The notes under the pieces: model-generated | What the model was told of the DNA's origin: nothing | Seen by the model: only the letters and a program-made list of their open reading frames with translations | The model's database searches: none | Assembly (NCBI RefSeq): GCF_036898465.1 | Contig: NZ_JARUMJ010000001.1 | Coordinates: forward strand, 5,208,001 to 5,272,000 | DNA: 64,000 nucleotides | From: Streptomyces sp. B21-105 | GTDB taxonomy: Bacteria; Actinomycetota; Actinomycetes; Streptomycetales; Streptomycetaceae | Direction of reading: 5' to 3' | Made by a program: the position numbers and the translations under genes | Shown: positions 40,192 to 48,914 of the stretch, piece after piece | Position numbering within the stretch: position 1 is the stretch's first letter | How the letters are laid out: every line of letters begins with the position of its first letter

Positions 40192-40293
40192 CACAGGCCG
40201 CCCCGGATCCGGTCGCCCCGGATCCGGTCGTGCCGGGTCGGGCCGCCCCGGATCCGGCCGCCCAGGGCTCGGCAGGGTCACGGCCCGGCCGCG

Positions 40294-41130
40294 TCAGAAC
40301 GCGGCGGCGTGCTCGGACACCCATTCGCGGTAGCTGCGGGGGGCCCGGCCGGTGATCTTCTCGACGTCGGCCGTGACCAGGGCGGGCCGGCCGACCGAGT
40401 CGGCCCACACCTTGAGGATGTCGTCGAGGACCGGCCCGGGGACGTGCGCGCTCATCGCCGCGCGGACCGTCTCGACAGGCAGCTCCTGGTAGGTGACGGG
40501 ACGGCCGAGCACCTCGCCGATGATCACGGCCTGGTCGGCGTGGGTCAGCGACTGCGGACCGGTCAGCCGGTGGATCTCGGCGGCATGACCGTCCTCGGTG
40601 AGCGCGGCCACGGCCACGGCGGCGATGTCGGCCTCGTGGATCGGCGCGGCGGTGGCCTCGGCGTAGGCGCCGCGGACCACGTCGCCGCCGCCCTTGGTCT
40701 GCCCGGCCCACATCAGCGTGTTGGCGGCGAACACGTCGGGCCGCAGGAACGTCCATTCCAGGGTGGAGCCGCGCAGCGCCCGCTCGACCTCCGCGTGGTA
40801 GGCGGCGATCGGGCCGTCCTGCTCCTCGGACTCGTCGTCCACCGACCCGGAGGACAGCAGCACCACCCGGCGTACGCCGGCGGCCTCGGCGGCGGCGACG
40901 AAGGCCGGCCCGCAGCCCGGGGCGGCGAACAGGAACACCGCCTCGACCCCCTCCAGCGCGGTGGCGAGCGACGCCGGGTCGGCCAGGTCGAGCGCGACGG
41001 TCGACACCCCGGCGGGCCAGCTCGCCCGCTCCGGGGCGCGTGACGCGGCCCGCACCTGGCGGCCCTGCGCGAGCAGCATCTCCAGTGCGTGGCGGCCGAC
41101 GTTCCCGGTGGCTCCGGTGACGAGGATCAT
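40294..41130 (-). CDS. NAD(P)-binding NmrA-like/atypical SDR protein
   Basis: 278 residues starting MILVTGATGNVGRHALEML (Rossmann loop GATGNVG). Blocks such as LDLADPASLATALEGVEAVF and the absence of the SDR YxxxK pair point to the NmrA/QOR2 group of NAD(P)H-binding oxidoreductases or redox sensors. Divergent from the WYL regulator at 41293; such pairs are usually regulator and target. The 160-base spacer contains three copies of TGCCTGTGGTTCTGCT-like sequence (about 41152-41200). Confidence 0.85.
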   Translation of the reverse strand: MILVTGATGNVGRHALEMLLAQGRQVRAASRAPERASWPAGVSTVALDLADPASLATALEGVEAVFLFAAPGCGPAFVAAAEAAGVRRVVLLSSGSVDDESEEQDGPIAAYHAEVERALRGSTLEWTFLRPDVFAANTLMWAGQTKGGGDVVRGAYAEATAAPIHEADIAAVAVAALTEDGHAAEIHRLTGPQSLTHADQAVIIGEVLGRPVTYQELPVETVRAAMSAHVPGPVLDDILKVWADSVGRPALVTADVEKITGRAPRSYREWVSEHAAAF

Positions 41131-41292
41131 GACTTTCTCCCTTGCTGTGCCGGTGGTTCTGCTTGCCTGTGGTTCTGCTTGCCTGTGGTTCTGCGGGCCG
41201 TTCCCTCGCGGGCCGGCAAGAAAGACACTAGGAAGCCCTGAGGACAGGTTCTGTCCTCGACCGGGTGCGATCGATGAGGAGTTTTCCGCCAG

Positions 41293-42249
41293 ATGCTCGA
41301 GACCTCGGCCCGATTACTGCGGCTGCTCTCCCTGCTGCAGTCCCGCCCCGACTGGCCGGGCCCGGAACTGGCCGAACGGCTGGGCGTGACGACCCGCACC
41401 GTCCGCCGGGACGCGGACCGGCTCCGCGAACTGGGCTACCCGGTGCGGTCCCTGGCCGGCCCCGGCGGCGGCTACCAGCTCGGCGTCGGCGCGGCGCTGC
41501 CGCCCCTGCTGCTGGACGACGACGAGGCCGTCGCGGTGACCGTCGGCCTGCGGGCCGCCGCGTCCGGCTCGGTGGCGGGCTTCGAGGAGACCTCGCTAAG
41601 AGCGCTCGCCAAGCTGGAACAGGTGCTGCCCTCACGGCTGAAGCACCGGGTGGCGGCGATGCAGTCGGCGATCCTGCCGCTGACGGCGTCCGGCCCGGCC
41701 GTGGACGCGAACCTGCTGGCGGTGCTCGCCGCCGCCTGCCGGGGACACGAGAGCGTGCGCTTCGGCTACCAGGGCAGGACGCGCCGCGTCGAGCCGTACC
41801 GGCTGGTCCACACCGGCCGCCGCTGGTACCTGCTGGCCTTCGACCTGGAGCGGGACGACTGGCGCACGTTCCGGCTCGACCGCGTCGACGCCGCCCCGCA
41901 GTCCGGGCCCCGGTTCACCCCCCGGCCCGGCCCCGCCGAGGACCTGAACGCCTACCTCACCGACAAGCTGTCGTCGGCCCCCTACCGCTGCCGGGCGACC
42001 GTCCTCTTCCACTGCCCGGTGGAAGACCTCGCCGAGCGCACCTCCCCGACCGCCGGCCGTCTGGAGCGGTACGACGACCGCTCCTGCCTGTTCCACACGG
42101 GCGCCGCGACCCTGGACGAGATCGCGTTGCACATCGCCCTCAAGGGCGTCGACTTCGAGGTTCTCGACCCGCCGGAACTGGCCGACCACCTCCGCACCCT
42201 GGCCACCCGTCTCACCCGAGCCGCCGCCCACACCCCACCACCCCCATGA
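41293..42249 (+). CDS. HTH/WYL-domain transcriptional regulator
   Basis: 318 residues. N-terminal winged helix (LSLLQSRPDWPGPELAERLG, then TTRTVRRDADRLRELGYPV), WYL domain around residues 140-220 (RRWYLLAFDLERDDWRTFRL) and a WCX-like C-terminus. WYL proteins sense small ligands or nucleic acids. A TTA codon lies at 41314-41316 (residue 8), so translation may depend on bldA. Likely regulates the divergent NmrA-like gene. Confidence 0.9.
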   Translation: MLETSARLLRLLSLLQSRPDWPGPELAERLGVTTRTVRRDADRLRELGYPVRSLAGPGGGYQLGVGAALPPLLLDDDEAVAVTVGLRAAASGSVAGFEETSLRALAKLEQVLPSRLKHRVAAMQSAILPLTASGPAVDANLLAVLAAACRGHESVRFGYQGRTRRVEPYRLVHTGRRWYLLAFDLERDDWRTFRLDRVDAAPQSGPRFTPRPGPAEDLNAYLTDKLSSAPYRCRATVLFHCPVEDLAERTSPTAGRLERYDDRSCLFHTGAATLDEIALHIALKGVDFEVLDPPELADHLRTLATRLTRAAAHTPPPP

Positions 42250-42295
42250 CCCCACCCCGCCCTGACGGCCCCTCAAACCCCGACGCCCCCCGGAG

Positions 42296-42631
42296 CCCAC
42301 ACCGGCCGCCACCCCCGTCCCCGACGGCCCCCGGCCCGCACCGGCCGCCACACCGACAGCCATCCGACCTCGGCACCACCCCGGCCCCAGCGCCTACTTG
42401 GCACCGACACCCGGCAGCCCCCCAGGCCCCGGCTGTCGTCCCCGCCCCGGCCACCCGTCCCCGGCGGCTGCCCCGGCCCCCGTCGCCGGCGGCCACTGGG
42501 AACCCACACCGGCCGCCACCCCCGTCCCCGACGGCCCCCCCGCCCGCACCGGCCGCCACACCGACAGCCACCCGACCTCGGCACCACCCCGGCCCCAGCG
42601 CCTACTTGGCACCGACACCCGGCAGCCCCCT
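42296..42631. repeat. Long direct repeat (~128 bp, two copies) in a 508-bp gene-free, C-rich spacer
   Basis: Copy 1 is about 42296-42423 and copy 2 about 42503-42631, nearly identical apart from a one-base indel (ACGGCCCCCGG vs ACGGCCCCCCCG) and single substitutions. Both contain AGCGCCTACTTGGCACCGAC. The intervening ~80 bases and the flanks to 42757 are extremely C-rich. No gene is recognised between the WYL gene and the dehydrogenase; frames on either strand show only Pro/Gly-rich low-complexity translations. Confidence 0.9.
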
Positions 42632-42757
42632 CGACACCCGGCCACCCCCAGACCCGGCCGCCGCCCCCGTCCTCGGCGGCCGCCCGGGCCACCCCGTCGC
42701 CGGCGGCCACCCAGCCCCGGCATCCGGCCGCCGCCCGGCCCCCGCAGGACCCGGCGG

Positions 42758-43717
42758 CTACCCCAGGACCCGCACCGGAGCCCCCGACAGGTACGCGCGG
42801 ATGTCCTCCGCCGCCTGGCCGTAGTAGCGCTCGTAGTTGGCCCGGGACACGTACCCGAGATGAGGGGTGGCCAGCAGGCGGGGGGCCGTCCGCATCGGAT
42901 GGCCGGCGGGCAGCGGTTCGACGTCGAAGACGTCCACCCCCGCCCCCGCGATGCGCCCTTCCCGCAGCGCCGCCAGCAGCGCCTCCTGGTCGACGATCGC
43001 CGCGCGCGAGGTGTTCACCAGGTAGGCCTTCGGCTTGAGCAGCGCGAGTTCTGCGGGACCGAGCAGCCCCCGGGTGCGCTCGCCCAGCGCGAGATGGACC
43101 GACACGAAGTCGCTCTCGGCCAGCAGCTCCTCCTTCGAGGCGGCCCGCCGCACACCGACCTCCCGCGCCCGTTCCGCCGTCAGGTTCTGGCTCCAGGCGC
43201 TCACCTCCATGCCGAAGGCGAGGCCCACCCGGGCCACCAGAGCGCCGATCTTCCCCAGCCCCAGCAGCCCGAGCCGCCGCCCGTGCAGGTCCTCGCCCAG
43301 CGTCGACTGCCAGGGCCCGCCCTCACGCAGGGCGGTGCTCTCCTGCACCAGTCCGCGCGCGAGACCGAGCAGCAGCGCCCAGGTCAGTTCGACCGGCGGG
43401 GTCGACGAGCTCTGGGTGCCGCAGACCGTCACCCCGTTCGCCTTCGCCGCCGGGAAGTCGATCACCGAGTTGCGCATGCCGGAGGCGATCAGCAGCCGCA
43501 GCCGGGGGAGCCGGTCCAGCAGCGACGCCGGGAAGGAGACACGTTCGCGCAAGGTGACAACGCAGTCGAAGTCGGCCAGTGCCGTCGCGAGTTCGTCCTC
43601 GTCGCCGAAGTGCTCGGTGAAGGGGACGACCTCCACCTCCTCGCCGGGCACGGACCAGTCGGCGAGGGTTGTCGCGACGTTCTGGAAGTCGTCGAGTACG
43701 GCACAGCGGAAGGGCAC
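42758..43717 (-). CDS. D-isomer-specific 2-hydroxyacid dehydrogenase family
   Basis: 319 residues. NAD-binding LGLLGLGKIGALVARVGLAF, conserved Arg in LVNTSRAAIVDQEALLAAL, Glu in GAGVDVFDVEPLP and His in LLATPHLGYV form the family active site. It oxidises or reduces 2-hydroxy acids with NAD(H); the substrate cannot be told. Monocistronic. Confidence 0.92.
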   Translation of the reverse strand: MPFRCAVLDDFQNVATTLADWSVPGEEVEVVPFTEHFGDEDELATALADFDCVVTLRERVSFPASLLDRLPRLRLLIASGMRNSVIDFPAAKANGVTVCGTQSSSTPPVELTWALLLGLARGLVQESTALREGGPWQSTLGEDLHGRRLGLLGLGKIGALVARVGLAFGMEVSAWSQNLTAERAREVGVRRAASKEELLAESDFVSVHLALGERTRGLLGPAELALLKPKAYLVNTSRAAIVDQEALLAALREGRIAGAGVDVFDVEPLPAGHPMRTAPRLLATPHLGYVSRANYERYYGQAAEDIRAYLSGAPVRVLG

Positions 43718-43823
43718 GGCGTCTCCTCCGGAGGGGGCGGGCCCACGGGCGGGTCCGCGGGCAGGACCGTCCGAGACTACGGCCGGTCCTCAGGCGCCCC
43801 GGCGACTGCCCTCGCCGGACCGG

Positions 43824-45545
43824 TCAATTGGCGTCGGCGTAGCACTCCACGACCGCCGTGGTGAACGGGAACCGCACCGGCGTCTCCCCGAACGTCAGCC
43901 GCCCCGCCAGGTCGGACGCCTCCCGGATCGCCGCGACGACCGCGTCGGCCTCCTCCTGCGGACAGTGCACGATCACCTCGTCGTGCTGGAAGAAGACCAG
44001 TTCCGCCGCCATGTCCGCGCAGGCCCGCCGCAGTGCGGCGAGCAGCAGCAGCGCCCAGTCGGCGGCGCTGCCCTGGACGACGAAGTTGCGGGCGAACCGG
44101 CCGCGCGCGCGGGCGTCGGTGGAGGCGTAACCCGGCGTCCACTGCCGGTCGTCGGCGCTCTCCTCCTCGGCAGGGCCGCCGGGGCCGCCGGGTCCGCCGG
44201 GATCGTCGACGGGGATGCCGGCCTCCTCGGCCTCGGCCGCCCCGACCGCCGGCGGGCACGTCCGGCCGAGCCAGGTCCGCACCAGCCGGCCCTCCTTGCC
44301 GGCCCGGGCCGCCTCGTCGACGTACTCCACCGCGCGCGGGAAGCGGCGGCGCAGGGCGGCGAGGTTCTTCAGGCCGTCGCCCGAGGTCTGCCCGTAGACC
44401 GCGCCGAGCACGGCGAGCTTGGCCTGGTCGCGGTCGCCGGAGAAGGCGCGGTCCGAGACGGACTGGTAGAGGTCGCTCTCGCGGCCCGCGACCTCCATCA
44501 GACCGGGGTCGCGGGAGATCGCCGCCAGCACGCGCGGCTCCATCTGGTCGGCGTCGGCGACCACGAACCGCCAGCCGGGATCGGCGACCACCGCCCGCCG
44601 GATGACCTTAGGGATCTGCAGACCGCCCCCGCCGTTGGTGACCCAGCGCCCGGTGACCGTGCCGTGCGCGAGGAACTCCGGCCTGAACCGCCCGTCGCGC
44701 ACCCAGTCCTGCAGCCAGGACCACCCGTGGGCCACCCGGATGCGGTACAGCTTCTTGTACTCGAGCAGCGGCTTCACGGCTGGATGGTCGAGGGACTCGA
44801 TCTCCCAGCGCCGGGTCGACCGCACCCGGATCCCGGCCTGGCCGAAGGCCTTCACCACGTCCGCCGGCAGGTCGGGGCGGACGCGGCGACCGAACGCGGC
44901 CGACACCTCGTCCGCCAGCTCCGCCAGCCGCCGGGGCTCACCGCCGCCCGCGTACCGCTCGCCGAGCAGGTCGTCCAGGAGCGCGCGGTGCACCGGCGCG
45001 CTCCACGGCAGCCCGGCCCGGTTCATCTCGGCGGCCACCAGCATCCCCGCCGACTCGGACGCCGTCAGCAGCCGCATCCGCGCCGGGTGCTCGGCCCGCT
45101 CGTGCCTGCGCTGCTGCTCCGCGTAGACGGCGAGGAGGTCCGCCAGCGGCAGCCCCGCGGCGGCCCGCGGTTCGAACAGCGAGGACTGGGCGCCGGGCTC
45201 GGCCGAGCGCTGCGGCGGATCCGGCGGCACGGGCCCACCGCGCAGCCGGGCCAGCGCGGCGGCCGCCGATCGGGGCTCGCCGGACCGGCCCTCGTGGCCG
45301 AGCAGGAGCGTCTCTGCGTCCTCCACGTCGTAGCAGCGGTCGACCCGCACGCCCGCGTCGAGCAGGCGCGGATAGACCTCGGACGTGGAACGCCAGACCC
45401 AGCGCACGACGTCGGGCCGCTCCCGCACGGCCCGCGCCAGATCCGGCTCGCGCAGCGACGGGCCCGCGGGCAGGCCGTCCGGACCGAGGGGGGCGAGTTC
45501 CACGCCACCGTCCTCGGCCGGAGCGAGCGCCCACCGGTCGGCCAT
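43824..45545 (-). CDS. Family A DNA polymerase (bifunctional 3'-5' exonuclease/polymerase type)
   Basis: 573 residues from ATG 45545. Polymerase motif A (VVADADQMEPRVLAAI), motif B (DQAKLAVLGAVYGQTSGDG) and motif C (FFQHDEVIVHC) are intact. It is shorter than PolA and lacks the 5' nuclease; the N-terminal ~170 residues are a degenerate exonuclease-like region. Actinobacteria carry this as a second PolI-like enzyme, presumably in repair. Divergent from the DUF2786 gene with a 71-base gap. Confidence 0.9.
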   Translation of the reverse strand: MADRWALAPAEDGGVELAPLGPDGLPAGPSLREPDLARAVRERPDVVRWVWRSTSEVYPRLLDAGVRVDRCYDVEDAETLLLGHEGRSGEPRSAAAALARLRGGPVPPDPPQRSAEPGAQSSLFEPRAAAGLPLADLLAVYAEQQRRHERAEHPARMRLLTASESAGMLVAAEMNRAGLPWSAPVHRALLDDLLGERYAGGGEPRRLAELADEVSAAFGRRVRPDLPADVVKAFGQAGIRVRSTRRWEIESLDHPAVKPLLEYKKLYRIRVAHGWSWLQDWVRDGRFRPEFLAHGTVTGRWVTNGGGGLQIPKVIRRAVVADPGWRFVVADADQMEPRVLAAISRDPGLMEVAGRESDLYQSVSDRAFSGDRDQAKLAVLGAVYGQTSGDGLKNLAALRRRFPRAVEYVDEAARAGKEGRLVRTWLGRTCPPAVGAAEAEEAGIPVDDPGGPGGPGGPAEEESADDRQWTPGYASTDARARGRFARNFVVQGSAADWALLLLAALRRACADMAAELVFFQHDEVIVHCPQEEADAVVAAIREASDLAGRLTFGETPVRFPFTTAVVECYADAN

Positions 45546-45616
45546 ACCGCGAGTGTGGCAGGGGGGTCTGACAGTGAGGGTGAAGGTGCGCGGGCGGCAC
45601 ATGGCACGATCGAACG

Positions 45617-46768
45617 GTGAGCAGCACCAACGGCGACCCGGCCGGCGCCGTCGAACGCGCCCTGCGGACCGCCCTCTACGACACCGCCGACGCCGCCCTC
45701 GACTCGGGCGCGTCCCTTCTCGCCGCCGACCCCGCCGCGGACGCGGAACTCGCGCGGCGCGGCACGGAGTTCGTGGCGGCGCTCTGGCGGCGCGGCTGGC
45801 AGCCCGCCGACCTCGTGCGGATCGTGCGGCGCGACCTGGACGGCGCCCATGTGGGCCTCGTCGCGGCGCTGATCCGCGCGCAGGCGCGCGACGACCGGGC
45901 GCGTGGTCGCCGCTGGACGGCCCAGCTGGCGGAGCTGCCGGCCGGCCCGCCCGCGCCGGACGACCGTTTCTCGCACGCCACGGCGGTCCTGGAGCTCTAC
46001 CGGCTGCTGCTGCGCCTGCCCGGCCTCGACCCTCTCGACGAGCCCGGCCACGGGCGCGGTCACCGGCGGGGGCCGGCGGCCGGGTCGCCCGCGGACTCCT
46101 CCTCCCGCATGCTCACCCGGATCCGCGCGCTGCTCGCCAAGGCCGAGGCGACCGGCTTCCCGGAGGAGGCCGAGGCGCTCACGGCGAAGGCGCAGGAGCT
46201 GATGGCCCGGCACAGTGTCGACGAGGCCCTGCTCGACGCCGGGGCGCCGGCCCCGGACGCGCCCGGCGCCTGGCGGATCGGCGTCGAGCCGCCGTACGAG
46301 CAGGCCAAGGCGGTGCTGCTGGACGCGGTCGCCGACGCCAACCACTGCCGGGCGGTGTGGAACGAGCCGTTCGCCTTCTCCACGGTCGTCGGCTTCGAGG
46401 CGGACCTCGAGGCCGTGGAACTGCTCTACACGTCGCTGCTGGTGCAGGCGCAGTCGGCGATGGCGAAGGCGGAGGCGGCGCAGCGGGCGAGCGGCCGCCG
46501 GCGGACCAAGACCTTCCGGCAGTCGTTCCTCGCCGCGTACGCACACCGGGTCGGGGCCCGCCTCACGGCCGCCGCCGAGACCCAGGTCAGCGACGACCTG
46601 CTGCCGGTCCTCGCCTCCCGCGAGGTCGCGGTCACCGCGGCGACGGACCGCATGTTCCCGCAGACGGTCTCCACCCGTCTGCGCGGCGTCACCGACGAGG
46701 CGGGCTGGACCGAGGGCGCCGAGGCGGCGGACCGGGCCCGCGTGCGGTCCCGGCCCCGCCTGCCGTGA
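45617..46768 (+). CDS. DUF2786 domain protein
   Basis: 383 residues, GTG 45617. Residues ~160-205 form DUF2786 (RIRALLAKAEATGFPEEAEA, then LTAKAQELMARHSVDEALL), followed by an all-alpha region with FRQSFLAAYAHRVGARL. Function unknown. The family is widespread in actinobacteria, and its head-to-head arrangement with the polymerase suggests common regulation. Confidence 0.85.
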   Translation: MSSTNGDPAGAVERALRTALYDTADAALDSGASLLAADPAADAELARRGTEFVAALWRRGWQPADLVRIVRRDLDGAHVGLVAALIRAQARDDRARGRRWTAQLAELPAGPPAPDDRFSHATAVLELYRLLLRLPGLDPLDEPGHGRGHRRGPAAGSPADSSSRMLTRIRALLAKAEATGFPEEAEALTAKAQELMARHSVDEALLDAGAPAPDAPGAWRIGVEPPYEQAKAVLLDAVADANHCRAVWNEPFAFSTVVGFEADLEAVELLYTSLLVQAQSAMAKAEAAQRASGRRRTKTFRQSFLAAYAHRVGARLTAAAETQVSDDLLPVLASREVAVTAATDRMFPQTVSTRLRGVTDEAGWTEGAEAADRARVRSRPRLP

Positions 46769-46858
46769 CCGCATGCCAGGCCCCGCCTGCCGTGGCCGCA
46801 CGCCGAACGGATTCCGTCAGTCGCCCGCCTGTCGTCTGTCGGGTCGCCTGCCGGTCCG

Positions 46859-47404
46859 TCAGTCGCCCGCCTGGGTGAAGGCGCTGACCGTGGCGTCCGC
46901 CACGCCCTCGCTCTTGAGCGCGACGTCACCGTACGACCAGGGGAAGTCCGTGGTGGACGAGGCCTTCGGCAGGCCGTACTCGACGGTCTTCACGGCGAGG
47001 GACTTCTCGCCGCTGCCCGCGCCGCGCACATAGGTGATCGTGAAGGAGGCGGTGCCCTGCGCCGGGAGGGTCAGGGTCTGCGGCGCGGCGGCCTCGTCCT
47101 GCGTCACCGACGCGGAGGCGTCGCCGGCCTTGAGGTCGACCTTGGGGACACCGTCCAGGGTGCACTCCTTGCCCTTGTTGGTGAGGGTGATGGTGACGTT
47201 GCCGGTGTCCCCGGCGGCGGGCGCGGCGTCGACGGGGCCGACGTCCTGGCCGAGGTCGCCGGCCGCGCAGGCGGATCCGGCGGCCCCGGCGGAGCTCGCG
47301 GCCTTGCTCTCGTCGCCGCCGGAGCCGCTGTCGTTCCCGCCTGAGCAGGCGGTGAAGAGCAGGGCCGCGGTGAGAGCGGTGACGGTGATGGGAACGGCGC
47401 GCAT
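46859..47404 (-). CDS. DUF4232 lipoprotein
   Basis: 181 residues. Signal peptide with lipobox LLFTAC (residues ~12-17), a Ser/Gly-rich linker and a DUF4232 beta domain (TGNVTITLTNKGKECTLDGV, then PAQGTASFTITYV). Exported and lipid-anchored; function unknown. Start ATG 47404 chosen so that the signal peptide is N-terminal. Confidence 0.85.
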   Translation of the reverse strand: MRAVPITVTALTAALLFTACSGGNDSGSGGDESKAASSAGAAGSACAAGDLGQDVGPVDAAPAAGDTGNVTITLTNKGKECTLDGVPKVDLKAGDASASVTQDEAAAPQTLTLPAQGTASFTITYVRGAGSGEKSLAVKTVEYGLPKASSTTDFPWSYGDVALKSEGVADATVSAFTQAGD

Positions 47405-47505
47405 GAGTGGTTCCTCGGGTCTGGTCGTGACGACGGTGCTCCCAGGATCATCACGCACGCGCGCGGTCCCGCGCCGCGCGCCCCCGCCCTGACCGCTGTG
47501 CAGCT

Positions 47506-47940
47506 GTGTACTTGCGGATGCTGAAGAAGCGGGGCAGGCGCGAGCAGCGCCATGTCTCCGACACCAACCACATCATCGCGAGACGAATCGTGACCGAGGC
47601 CGAACGCACCTCTGCCGGAATCGCGCTGGAGGACCTGGGCGGCATCCGGCAGAGGGTACGGCTCCGCAAGCCTGGGGGTACCTCCCACGCCCTTGAGGCA
47701 GTGGGGGAGGGTCACGCTCCACTCCTGGGCCTTCGCCCGGCTCGGAGAGTTCATCGCGTACAAGGCCCGCCGCGCAGGCCTGCACGTCGACAAGAACGAC
47801 CGGGTCGGCCAGGCCCTCTTCATCTGCCGGAACTGCGGGGTCGTCGACCACGCGGCCGGAACGCTTCCCACAACATCGCCCAGCGTGGCGCCGTGGTGTG
47901 GAACGCGGGGCGTGAGTCACGCGTCCCTGCCACCCCGTAA
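47506..47940 (+). pseudogene. tnpB: tnpB remnant (IS200/IS605-family), 3' fragment
   Basis: Only the C-terminal third of a TnpB protein survives: REQRHVSDTNHIIARRIVTE, ALEDLGGIRQRV with the RuvC-II Glu, then in a second frame RVTLHSWAFARLGEFIAYKA, one CxxC of the zinc finger (CRNCG), and back in the first frame RNASHNIAQRGAVVWNAG. A ~38-base repeat element is inserted at 47672-47710, the first zinc CxxC is deleted, and a one-base loss turns the expected RuvC-III Asp codon (GACCGG) into GCCGG. The gene is dead. Confidence 0.85.
47671..47711 (+). repeat. Small repeat element inserted in tnpB
   Basis: CCTGGGGGTACCTCCCACGC followed by CCTTGAGGCAGTGGGGGAGGG interrupts the tnpB frame between the codons for LRKP and RVTLHSW. 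CCTCCCAC can pair with GTGGGGGAGG. Its core TGGGGGTACCTCCC recurs inverted at 15541-15554, so it belongs to a dispersed family. Confidence 0.8.
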
Positions 47941-48016
47941 GGGGTGCCTGGAGACGGAGGAGTCCACCCAGCAGCCGGCTGTGCACTACCTCCAAGCCCG
48001 GTCCTCCAGGACCGCG

Positions 48017-48691
48017 TCAAGATGACAGGCTGCGGGCGGTGATGTCGCCGTAGGCGGTGGTGGCCTGGATGGCGAGGCCGGCTGCGGCGCCGTCGGTGTT
48101 GGCGAGAGAGTTGTGGATGCGGCCGTAGGTGGTGCCGGCGTCGAGGGAGGCGGAGACTCCGCGGGCGGCGCCGACGGAGATGCCGCCCGCCTCGGTGCGC
48201 AGGACGACCGTGCCGTGCACGGCCTCGGCGATGTGCAGGTCGCCCTTCTGGGTACTGATCCGGGCGGGGCCGGTGAGACGGCCGACGAAGACGTCGCCGG
48301 CGAGCAGGGTGAGCCGGGCGCTCGCGGCCTCGTCGATCTTGACCGTGCCCTGCGCGCCTTCGAAGGCGACGTCGCCGAGGCGGCCGACGCCGCGGAACTC
48401 GCCGGCGGCGGTCGTCGCCTCGACGTGCGAGCCGGCGGGCAGCTGGACGGTCACCTCGAGGGCCCCGGTGGCGCCGAGGAACTGGTTCCTCGAAGGGCCC
48501 GTGATCCGCAGGGCGCCGTCGGCGAACTCCACCGAGGTCTCCTCCGCCGCCTTCACGTCGCGGCTCCTGGCGGCGTCCGCGGGCAGCACCTCGACCGTGG
48601 TGTCGGCCCGGTCGGCGGCGATGAACCGGACACGTCCCGCGGGAACGTCGAGGACGACCGAGACCGGGGCGGTGGTGGCGAACTTCTGCAT
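48017..48691 (-). CDS. DUF4097 family beta-repeat protein
   Basis: 224 residues of short beta-strand repeats (QKFATTAPVSVVLDVPAG, LRITGPSRNQF, GDLHIAEAVHGTVVLRTEAG). DUF4097 proteins form a beta-helix/adhesin-like fold of unknown role. No signal peptide. Divergent from the HTH regulator at 48915 across an operator-rich spacer, so probably its target. Confidence 0.85.
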   Translation of the reverse strand: MQKFATTAPVSVVLDVPAGRVRFIAADRADTTVEVLPADAARSRDVKAAEETSVEFADGALRITGPSRNQFLGATGALEVTVQLPAGSHVEATTAAGEFRGVGRLGDVAFEGAQGTVKIDEAASARLTLLAGDVFVGRLTGPARISTQKGDLHIAEAVHGTVVLRTEAGGISVGAARGVSASLDAGTTYGRIHNSLANTDGAAAGLAIQATTAYGDITARSLSS

Positions 48692-48754
48692 CGTGCTCTC
48701 CTGTGTTCGTTGCTGTTTCCGACACGGGAAAAGCTACGTTGCGTTCTCTGTCTC

Positions 48755-48840
48755 TGCAACAAGTTCGTTGCGCAGAATTGTCATTCAAGCAGGTGGGAGG
48801 CGCATAAATGTTGCAATGCATTGTAAGGTAATGCAACATT
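48755..48840. promoter_or_regulatory. Operator cluster with GTTGCAA palindromes
   Basis: AATGTTGCA (48807-48815) and TGCAACATT (48832-48840) are perfect inverted arms; GCAACAAGTTCGTTGC (48755-48771 region) is a second palindrome of the same half-site; and GTTGCAATG recurs near 48855. The region is AT-rich relative to its surroundings and lies between the divergent DUF4097 and HTH genes, so the HTH protein is the likely binder. Confidence 0.7.
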
Positions 48841-48914
48841 GCGGCTCTCGCTCGTTGCAATGTGTGTCGGTGAACGCTAAACTGCCGGCATCGAGGCGCA
48901 CGAAGGAGGCCGTG

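Noticed and set aside
38161..40281. Extended start for the TAP-like hydrolase
   Set aside because: The upstream extension is antisense to the ferredoxin gene; the AGGAGG before ATG 39582 fixes the start.
42212..42723. Gly-rich repeated protein frames on the minus strand of the C-rich spacer
   Set aside because: They arise only from the duplicated C-rich DNA; no start with ribosome site, and each frame gives a similar low-complexity product.
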